64,000 bases of DNA from Musa acuminata AAA Group. Lineage: Eukaryota > Streptophyta > Magnoliopsida > Zingiberales > Musaceae. Location of the stretch: the NCBI RefSeq assembly GCF_036884655.1, contig NC_088347.1, positions 13,016,001 through 13,080,000 on the forward strand, written 5' to 3'. Both the position numbers and the translations under genes were made by a program. This document shows positions 55,501 through 64,000 of the stretch, piece after piece (the first letter of the stretch is position 1; every line of letters starts with the position of its first letter). The notes under the pieces are model-generated. The model saw nothing but the letters and a program-made list of their open reading frames with translations, did not search any database and was not told where the DNA came from.

Positions 55501-55622
55501 AAGATTTCCGCTGCACTAATTCACCCCCCCCTCTTAGTGCTCTTGATCCTAACATTAAGCTCTAAAATTCACAGAGTAAGATTGGATTTTCGATGCCCTT
55601 TCGTGCAGGAAAGGGTGGGGTT
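52551..55622 (-). repeat. LTR-J: partial Sirevirus-like LTR hit by sLTR-K and CHR-L
   Basis: Pieces 52551-53162 and 55560-55622. It starts TGTTAGGATCAAGAGCACTAA with a broken G-run and follows the leader of the sLTR-F subfamily (TTTGGCTTCCTCCTCCGA, then TTCAATAGGTGAAGGCC) as far as the AGGAAAGGGTGGGG segment next to the expected TATA box. There CHR-L is inserted. Flanking bases TACAC (52546-52550) would be one target-duplication copy. Its U3 lies beyond CHR-L, outside the window. Confidence 0.82.
53163..55554 (+). repeat. sLTR-K: solo LTR of the SV-A/SV-C subfamily
   Basis: 2392 bp, TGTTGAATCTCGTATTTTGA...CTCTTGATCCTAACA, with perfect TTAAG duplications (53158-53162 and 55555-55559) and no internal region. 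U3 palindromic array about 54095-54320, TATAAATA at 54376-54383, leader tandem array about 54928-55430 (the longest in the window, roughly 26 units), C-run of 7 near 55524. Confidence 0.92.
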
Positions 55623-58378
55623 TGTAACATCCCCCATTTTTGAAAATTTAGTAAAAGGTTTGTTTGTAAAAATAAGGATTATTTAATGATTATTTTATAT
55701 TAAATAATATTATATTAAAATTTTATGGCTATGGACCTAAGAGTAAATATTAGAAGTTTGATATAACTTATGAAAGATTCAGATTTAAGTTAAAAAAAAA
55801 AAAAAATAGTGGACAAGTGTCACTAGCTAACCTAAGGGTGCCACTTATGTTTACTCTAAAGATGACACCTAGCTCCTTTCATGCATGCATGACACCTTGT
55901 AACTTTTGCATTAGCCAAAACCTAAATAACTTTTGCATTAGTTGCAGCCAACGTGAGTTTGAGAAAAGAAGAAGAAGAAGAAGAGGAAGAAGAAGAAGAA
56001 GGAGAAGAAGAAGAAGAAGAAGAAGAAGAAGAGCTTGAGGTTTTTCATCAATTTTCTCACATTTGGGATTCAAATAATTTTAAGATAAGTGTTCTAACCC
56101 CATCCTACAGTAACCTTAATCTCTGTTTCCATTTTTATTCTGCAAAATTTTAAAGATTTCAACTGAGAACCAAACCTTCTTTCGTTTAGATATAAAGATA
56201 TGAATCTGTAATTTTTCGGTAATCTGACCTCTATGCAATATTTCGATCATAACATTTTGTAGTAAACTTTGATTTAGACAAAACCTATTCCATTTGAAAG
56301 TAGACAAAAATATATTTATTTTTACACTAATATCGAATGATTTGGAGTTTAAATGCCTACTAAGACTTCTGTTTAAATTAACCCTACAGATTCTGTAAAC
56401 CAGGGACTGAAATTTCTGACATCTTGTTGCTTAACTGCTTATAACTTTCTGATGTGAACTCAGATTTATTCAAAGTATGATTTATTCGAAGCTAGACACA
56501 AAATTATTTTGTATATATTGATTTGAAATTTTTAGAGTACAATTGCTAACTGAAACATCTGCTTTCATCGACCCCATGGATTCAGTAAAACAGAGCTAAT
56601 ATTTTCAGACCTTTCGCTACAAAATTATCTGGAACTCCTTGTTGTAAATTCCAATTCTTGAAAAACTTAATTTGCCTAAAACTAGATTGACAAAGCTTTC
56701 TAATGACACATATTTTGTATAAATTGGAGCATAATTGGTGATCCAAATATTCATAAAATATTCCTATCAAATTCTGCCAGAATCAAGCTTTGGTTGATTT
56801 CGGCTTTCCTTGTTTCTTCTCTTTGGAAATCGATTTCAGCAAAAACTCTTACTTCAGTTAATATTTACATTATTACCTTAAATTCCTGTATACTTTTGTC
56901 CTTTATTTGTTTGCACCTCTGCAGCTTTCATCTAAAGTTCATGTTTGCATCGTAATGATTCGGCCCATTGTTCCGCATTTGCTTTCGATATGTGCCTCTT
57001 CCAGTTTCATTTGTTTGGACATTGAATTCATCTAACTTTCTTAATTCAATTGAGCTATATGTGATTTCTTGAAATCCTTATATGCTCTTGCTTTTGTTTC
57101 CTTTCAAATCTAAATACATTTGTGAAAGATTATGTTTGTATCGTTTTGACTCGAAAGGCATATGTACATTTCGTTGTTCCACATGTGCTTCCAATATATG
57201 CTAATTTCATTATTCATACTGTCCCTTTGTACTCTGGTGTTTGTGGGATAAATATGAACCTTTGCCAGAAATGGTAAAGAGAGTTATGCTTAGAGCCCGC
57301 GATGCTCTGCCGGCCCCCTATGATTTCACTCAGACGTGGGTGGATGGAGCTCCCAGACATGGGAGACTTTTGTTTGGTGGTCATTCAGAAATGGATGGAC
57401 CATATTATGTTATGATCCCACTTCACCTTCTATGTGTTTGATATGATATCCAAAGCTTTGGCTATGTTTCTATGCATGCTTTGGATAAGAATGAAATGAA
57501 TGCATCGTCATGTGACATTGGAGCTTCTATTCATGTTTTGTTCTTGGATATGTTTCCAAAATATTATAAGTCTTTGTTATACCTTGAAAAACTACCATAT
57601 GTCATCGATATGCTCCGTATGCCAATGATATGCTCCAATTACCTTTCCTCGATTGTATGAACAAAACGTGCTTCGAACAATACGACATTGTAATTATGCA
57701 TTCTAACAAAACATGTTACTATTTCATCTTGTATCTTTGCTTTGTATTTGGATACCTTATTTGGTTGAAATCTGTCCTCTTTGCTATGTATATGTTAGTC
57801 ATTTGCTGAGCTTTATATGCTCACTCCGTTGCTATATAAATTTTTTAGGATAGCTTATTGCTCGCTAAAATATGTAAATTGGGTTGAGGCAGTGGAAGGC
57901 TAAAAGATTTTGGGGCAAATATTTTGTACTTGATAGGTTGATGTTATATAAGTTCTTTTTGGGTGTAATGATATATCAATGACAAATCTAGATTGATGTA
58001 TCTTGTAAATATTTGAAAAGTACCTCTTACGTCAGGATTTTGGAAATGTTAAGTTTAAATTATGTACTGATATAAACATGTAATACATATTGATTTTGTG
58101 ATTGCATTAATTACCGCGCTTATGGATTTATGATATAGTTATGGTTTAGTTAAGTTGCTTTTGAATTTTAAAGAATCATCTAGTGACATGATGTATGATT
58201 ATAAACTACACAGGTTTTGTGAATTGTGGATTGTAGAGGTGAATGACTTGAATATTTTTCTTAGTGACCTCAAATGCATGATTGAATCCTGGATTGTTTG
58301 TTGAATTATAATTTTATCAATCTTGAGTTAGGTTCACACCTCCTGAATGGAAATTAAATTCGGTGGGGGGTCGTGACA
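55623..58378 (+). repeat. 5' LTR of CHR-L
   Basis: 2756 bp, TGTAACATCCCCC...GGTCGTGACA. It includes a GAA microsatellite (55965-56034) and a 66-codon ORF at 57241-57441 that is also open in the 3' LTR. It differs from the 3' LTR by scattered substitutions and an indel of about 25 bases near 55925 (compare 61920-61955). Confidence 0.9.
55965..56034 (+). repeat. (GAA)n microsatellite in CHR-L 5' LTR
   Basis: GAA/GAG triplets; the counterpart in the 3' LTR is at 61983-62041. It yields Glu-rich frames that are not genes. Confidence 0.95.
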
Positions 58379-58381
58379 GAG

Positions 58382-58393
58382 TGGTATCAGAGC
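58382..58393 (+). promoter_or_regulatory. Primer-binding site of CHR-L
   Basis: TGGTATCAGAGC three bases after the LTR; initiator tRNA-Met type. Confidence 0.92.
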
Positions 58394-58504
58394 ATGGTTT
58401 GAGGATCACTGAAATATTTGATATGTTGACATGCAAAATATATTGAGGTCTAGTGAACTATAGTGATTGGTGAAAGTTTTCTTTGATGCATTTTAGGAAT
58501 CTAG

Positions 58505-59330
58505 GATGATGAGGACATTTAGTCCTCCTACTTCATCTGCTTTTGATTAATTAAGTGCGATAAAAGGGTTGATCGAGGATATTAAATTAGAGTGGCGCAG
58601 TAGAAGCTTGGTGAACCTAATACATTTGTAGCGAAAAAATGGATGATGTGATTGGAGAAGATATTTGATGTACGAAATTGTTCTGATGATCAAAAGAATT
58701 TCTAGAGATCAAGGACAAGAATAGCAAGGACAAGTTTACAAAAAAAAAAAAAGGGATTAGCAATGAATCAGAATATGATAACAAGTGGGTCAAGACATCA
58801 TCGATTTAAAAAGGGAAGTCACCACAAAAGATTCAATCCTATGTACGATGTCAGTTAAATTATGAAATAAGTTTGTATTTGTAGGTGACTGAAGCCTAGT
58901 TTGCTTGTGGAAATTTGGATCATAAAATAAAAGACTGCCCTTTGGACAAGAAGAAAGAATCACTGCCTCATAAATCATCAGCCCATGTCAGAGTGTATGT
59001 TATCACGAAATATGATTCTAAAGCTTTTGAATTAGTGGTCGAGGTACTATTCATGTTTCTGAAAGAATGCAAAGATTTGTTTGACCATGTGTCTCATCAA
59101 TGATTTGATTTGTAATATTTTGCTTATCACATGAGCATTCAACCTGAACCACTAGATTATATGCTATATGTAAATACGGCTATTGGGGATTGTTTGATAA
59201 CAAACTCGATCTGGTCATCTTGTTTGATTTCTGTTAGAGAACATAAACTTCATGCTGATTTGGTTCTCCTAGATATTTGGAGTTTTGATATTATACTAAG
59301 TATGGATTGACTATCTTCCAATCATACCAG
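58505..59330 (+). pseudogene. gag: gag and protease remnants of CHR-L
   Basis: A heavily decayed stretch: an MMRTFSPP start-like word at 58505, a short AKKWM..LEKIFDV capsid-like word near 58630, and a zinc-knuckle remnant (FACGNLDHKIKDCPL, about 58900-58940) whose first Cys codon is a stop. Protease-like sequence follows (LHADLVLLDIWSFDIILSMD, about 59247-59310). Most of gag is deleted: the gap from PBS to knuckle is only about 0.5 kb, where a full gag needs about 1 kb. Confidence 0.65.
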
Positions 59331-59399
59331 TATAGATTGTTATACAAAATGATCACTTTTTGCATACTAGATCATCCCATCTTTTATTTTGAGAGTATT

Positions 59400-61578
59400 G
59401 AGCATGATTTACCTCCTTGCCCGATGTGTTTCCATTTGACTTGCCTGGTTTACCTCCAGATAGAAATGGTGAATTTACTATTGATTTGGTTCCTGGGACA
59501 ACCCCAATATCTAAGCTTCCTTACGGAATGGCACCACTTGAGCTAGAGAAATTGAAAAAGAAACTACAAGAACTATTAGATAAGGGTTTCATTCGACTTA
59601 GTGTTTCACCATGGGGTGCTTCGGTGCTATTAGTTAAGAAGAAGGATGGAATATTAAGGCTTTGTATTGATTATAGACAATTGAATTAGGTGACCATAAA
59701 AGAAAAAAAAAACAAGTATCCCCTACCCATAATTAATGATTTGTTTGATCAATTGTAGGGTGCACAAGTATTCTCCAAGATTGATTTAAGGTCAGGTTAC
59801 TATCAGTTGAAGATCATGAAGGAAGATATTCCAAAAATAACTTTTAGAACTCGATATGGTTACTATGAATTCTTAGTGATGTCTTTTGGTTTAACTAATG
59901 CCCCTGCAACTTTTATGGAACTGATGAATAGGATATTTCAGCAATTCTTGGACAATTGTGTGATTGTATTCATTGATGACATATTAGTATATTCAAGGAG
60001 TAATCAGGAGCATGAGGAACATTTGAGAAATATATTGTCCATACTAAGAGAAAAGAAGTTGTATGCAAAGTTCAGCAAATGTGAATTTTGGTTGAATGAA
60101 ATTGCTTTCTTAGGCCATGTGATTTCAGGGAAGGGTATATCTGTTGATCCAAAGAAAGTGGAAGCTGTGGTTAAGTGGGAAGTACCAACAAACCTGATAG
60201 AAGTTCGAAGCTGATTGGGCATGGCAGGTAATTACAGGAGATTTCTCGAGGGATTTTCTCGAATCGCTCAACCTCTCACCAAACTCACTCAAAAGAATGT
60301 GAAATTTGTATGGGATGATGATTGTGAGCAAAGTTTTCAAGAGTTCAAAAGGAGATTGACTAGTGCCCCTATTCTTACTATTCCAAGTGGTGATGAGGGA
60401 TTTAAGGTTTATATTGATGCCTCAAGAAAGGGCCTTGGTTGTGTTTTGATGAAAGAAGGGAAAATGATTGCTTATGCTTCTAGATAACTAAGGAGTTATG
60501 AACTGAATTATCCGACTCATGATTTGGAATTGGCAGCAATTGTTTTTGCTCTAAAGATTTGGAGGCATTACTTGTATGGGCGAACATTTGAAATCTTTAC
60601 TGATCATAAGAGTTTAAAGTATATTTTTACTCAAAAAGAGTTAAACATGAGGAGCGGTGATGGATAGAACTTCTAAAGAATTATGATTATACCATTCGTT
60701 ATCACATGGGTAAAGCTAATGTTGTAGCAGATGCCCTTAGTAGAAAATCTACAAGTTTTATGACGACTTTGGTTGTGAAGCAATGGAAATTATTAGAAGA
60801 GAATTATGATTTGAATGTTATAAGAAAAGGGCAAGACTCAATGATATTAATGGCATCCATCCAAGTACAATCTGATCTTATTCAACAAATTAAAGAAGGA
60901 CAACTATGAGATCGACACTTGATCTGCTTAACGAATGAAGTAGAAAAGGGATTGAAACTGAATTTTTGAGTTTCAGAGGATGGCCGATTGAGATTTGGGG
61001 ATAAAATATATGTTCCAAATGACTCAGATATCAAAAATCAAATCCTGAGAGAAGGTCATAATTCAAAGTACACCATGCATCCTAGTGGAACTAAGATATA
61101 TAGAGATCTCCAAAGTCATTATTGGTGGGAAGGCATGAAGAAGGAGATTGCAATATATGTTTCAAAGTGTTTGACTTGTCAGCAAATCAAAGCAGAACAC
61201 CAAAAACCTGGAGGTTTGTTGCAACCTTTAGATATTCCTGAATGGAAATGAGAATGTATTACTATGGACTTTATTTCAGGACTACCCCGAACTTCTAGAA
61301 AGTATAATGCTATTTGGGTTATCATTGATAGGTTAACGAAAACTGCACATTTCCTATCGATCAATATGATTTATTCTCTTGATAGGCTTGCAGATTTATA
61401 TATCAATGAAATAGTAAGACTTCATGGTGTTCCAAAAGAGATAATCTCTGACAGAGACTTCAGATTTCTATCTATATTTTGGAGAAGGTTATATGAATCT
61501 ATTGGCACTAAAGTCAAGTTACACTTAAGGAGAAATGATGAAAGCTTATCCTCATCTTTTCATCGAATGAGGTAGGAT
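59400..61578 (+). pseudogene. pol: pol of CHR-L: RT, RNase H, truncated integrase
   Basis: Reverse transcriptase: [20 protein letters not shown], then [13 protein letters not shown] and CIDYRQLN (to 59689), [14 protein letters not shown] and [12 protein letters not shown] (about 59966-60000). RNase H: PILTIPSGDEGFKVYIDAS (about 60370-60425) through [16 protein letters not shown] and the KANVVADALSRKS word (60710-60750). Integrase: the H2C2 zinc region (HNSKYTMHPSGTKIY...CLTCQQIK, 61057-61190) and a core with MDFISGLPRTS and ISDRDFRF, holding the first two acidic residues. The third (Glu), the C-terminal domain and any chromodomain are gone, and the frame stops 27 bases before the PPT. In-frame stops near 59687, 59756, 60212, 60485 and 61249 add to the damage. 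Confidence 0.88.
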
Positions 61579-61604
61579 AAATTTCGAGGACTAAATTTTT
61601 CTTT

Positions 61605-61617
61605 AAGGAGGGGAGAG
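61605..61617 (+). promoter_or_regulatory. Polypurine tract of CHR-L
   Basis: AAGGAGGGGAGAG directly before TGTAACATCC of the 3' LTR. Confidence 0.92.
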
Positions 61618-64000
61618 TGTAACATCCCCCATTTTTGAAAATTTAGTAAAAGGTTTGTTTGTAAATATAAGGATTATTTAATGGTTATTTTATAGTAAAT
61701 GATATTATATTAAAAGTTTATGGCTAGGGACCTAAGAGTAAATATTAGAAGTTTGATATAATTTATGAGAGATTCAGATTTAAGTTAAAAAAAAAAAAAT
61801 AGTGGACAAGTGTCACTAGCTAACCTAAGGGTGCCACTTATGTTTACTCTAAAGATGACACCTAGCTCCTTTCATGCATGCATGACACCTTGTAACTTTT
61901 GCATTAGTCAAAACCCAAATAATTAGATGAAAGGATAAAAAAAAACAAACCTGAAGAGTTGCAGCCAACGTGAGTTTGAGAAAAGAAGAAGAAGAAGAAG
62001 AAGAAGAAGAAGAAGGAGAAGAAGAAGAAGAAGAAGAAGAGCTTGAGGTTTTTCATCAATTTTCTCACATTTGGGATTCAAATAATTTTAAGGCAAGTGT
62101 TCTAACCCCATCCCACAGTAACCTTAATCTCTATTTCCATTTTTATTCTGTAAAATTTGAAAGATTTCAACTGAGAACCGAACCTTCTTTCGTTTTGATA
62201 TAAAGATATGAATCTGTAATTTTTTGGTAATCTGACCTCTATGCATTATTCGGTCATAACATTTTGTAGTAAACTCTGATTTAGACAAAACTATTCCATT
62301 TGAAAGTAGACAAAAATATCTTTATTTTGACACTAATATTGAATGATTTGGAGTTTAAATGCCTACTAAGACTTCTGTTTAAATTAACCCTACAAATTAT
62401 GTAAACCAGGGACTGAAATTTCTGACCTCTTGTTGCTTAACTGCTTATAACTTTCTGATGTGAACTCAGATTTATTCAAAGTATGATTTATTCGAAGCTA
62501 GACACAAAATTATTTCTGTATATATTGATTTGAAATTTTTGGAGTACAACTGCTAACTGAAACATCTGCTTTCATCGACCCCATGGATTCAGTAAAACAG
62601 AGCTAGTATTTTCAGACCTTTCGTTACGAAATTATCTGGAACTCCTTGTTTTAAATTCTAATTCTTGTAAAACTTAATTTGCCTAAAACTAGATTGACAA
62701 AGCTTTCTAATGACATATATTTTGAATAAATTAGAGCATAATTGGTGATCCAAATAGTTCATAAAATGTTCCTATCAAATTCTGCCAAAATCAAGCTTTG
62801 GTTGATTTCGGCTTTCCTTGTTTCTTCTCTTTGGAAATCGATTTCGGCAAAAACTCCTACTTCAGTTAAGCTTTACATTATTACCTTAAATTCCTGTATA
62901 CTTTTGTCCTTTATTTGTTTGCACATCTGCAGCTTTCATCTAAAGTTCATGTTTGCATCGTAATGATTCGGCCCATTGTTCCGCATTTGCTTTCGATATG
63001 TGCCTCTTCCAGTTTCATTTTGGACATTGAATTCATCTAACTTTCTTAATTCAATTGAGCTATATGTGATTTTTTGAAATCCTTGTATGCTCTTGCTTTT
63101 GTTTCCTTTCAAATCTAAATACATTTGTGAAAGATTATGTTTGTATCGTATTAACTCGAAATGCATATGTACATTTCGTTTTTCCACATGTGCTTCCAAT
63201 ATATGCTAATTTCATTATTCATACTGTCCCTTTGTACTCTGGTGTTTGTGGGATAAATGTGAACCTTTGCCAAAAATGGTAAAGGGAGTTATGCTTAGAG
63301 CCCGCGATGCTCTGTCGGCCCCCTATGACTTCACTCAGACGTGGGTGGATGGAGCTCCCAGACGTGGGAGACTTATGTTTGGTGGTCATTCAGAAATGGA
63401 TGGACAATATTATGTTATGATCTCACTTCACCTTCTATGTGTTTGATATGATATCCAAAGCTTTGGCTATGTTTCTATGTAAGCTTTGGATAAGAATGAA
63501 ATGAATGCATCGTCATGTGACATTGGAGCTTCTATTCATGTTTTGTTCTTTGATATGTTTCCAAAATATTATAAGTCTTTGTTATACCTTGAAAAACTAC
63601 CATATGTCATCGATATGCTCCTTATGCCAATGATATGCTCCAATTACCTTTCCTCGATTGTATGAACAAAACGTGCTTCGAACGATACGACATTGTAATT
63701 CTGCATTCTAACAAAACATGTTACTGTTTCATCTTGTATCTTTGCTTTGTATTTGGATACCTTATTTGGTTGAAATCTGTCCTCTTTGCTATGGATATGT
63801 TAGTCATTTGCTGAGCTTTATATGTTCACTCCGTTGCTATATAAATTTTTCAGGATAGCTTATTGCTCGCTAAAATATGTAAATTGGGTTGAGGTAGTGG
63901 AAGGCTAGAAGATTTTGGGGCAAATATTTTGTACTTGATAGGTTGATGTTGTATAAGTTCTTTTTGGGTGTAATGATATATCAATGACAAATCTAGATTG
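61618..64000 (+). repeat. 3' LTR of CHR-L (truncated by the window)
   Basis: Matches the first 2.4 kb of the 5' LTR in order. Contains the GAA repeat (61983-62041) and the 66-codon ORF (63246-63446). By comparison with the 5' LTR about 0.37 kb is missing beyond the window edge. Confidence 0.92.

Larger units (their letters stand above)
55623..64000 (+). mobile_element. CHR-L: Ty3/gypsy chromovirus (Tekay/Del-like), right end beyond window
   Basis: 5' LTR 55623-58378, PBS 58382-58393, gag and protease remnants 58505-59300, RT-RNaseH-integrase remnants 59400-61578, PPT 61605-61617, 3' LTR from 61618 to the window edge. The RT-RNaseH-INT order is gypsy. LTR start TGTAACATCCCCC and PPT GGAGGGGAGAG are typical of Tekay/Del chromoviruses. 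The interior is only 3.2 kb, with large losses from gag and from the integrase C-terminus. Confidence 0.9.

Noticed and set aside
55953..56153. Glu-rich ORF (EEEEEEEE) and the Leu-rich complement
   Set aside because: Translation of the GAA microsatellite in the CHR-L LTR.

Overview
The window is plant nuclear DNA made almost entirely of LTR retrotransposons inserted into one another. I found no ordinary host gene. The plant assignment rests on Ty1/copia elements of the Sirevirus (SIRE/Maximus) type, Ty3/gypsy chromoviruses of Tekay/Del type, primer-binding sites matching plant initiator tRNA-Met, and AT-rich intergenic DNA. A monocot such as a Zingiberales species (banana or ginger order) is a low-confidence guess from memory of similar repeats.

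Layout. SV-A (1-3933, minus) is the 5' half of a gag-only Sirevirus-like element. Next come AT-rich DNA and a decayed tandem array of about 300-bp units (4687-6751). That array is interrupted by CHR-M (6752-18537, minus), a chromovirus 3' LTR plus the end of pol. SV-B (7624-16033, minus) sits inside that LTR: gag, no pol, and an almost intact 372-codon ORF of the 'putative plant transposon protein' type. LTR-N (18538 to about 19120) is a fragment. COP-H (about 19162-52550, plus) is an old copia element split by SV-E (19854-50239, minus; target duplication CTGAG). The 3' LTR of SV-E received SV-C (20523-38133, minus; CCAGC) and solo LTR sLTR-F (38316-44504, plus; ATTAT). SV-C received SV-D (23306-32733, plus; TAATC), the only element with all gag-pol domains. 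sLTR-F received LARD-G (38473-43023, minus), a short-LTR element with no recognisable coding. To the right, LTR-J (52551-55622, minus) interrupts COP-H and was itself hit by solo LTR sLTR-K (53163-55554, plus; TTAAG) and by CHR-L (55623 to beyond 64000, plus), a chromovirus with a truncated integrase.

Functional picture. SV-D encodes Gag, protease, integrase, reverse transcriptase and RNase H, broken by one 10-bp deletion and three nonsense codons. SV-A, SV-B, SV-C and SV-E have Sirevirus LTRs, PBS and gag-like sequence but no pol, so they look like non-autonomous families that depended on an SV-D-like helper. Their LTRs share an unusual architecture: an array of short interrupted palindromes upstream of a TATA box, in some families a second palindromic array in the transcribed leader, and a length-variable C-tract just inside the LTR end next to the PBS. 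Almost all nonsense changes fit C-to-T transitions on one strand or the other.

Boundaries, target duplications, frames and motif positions were read by eye. Family names come from recognised protein motifs, not searches.
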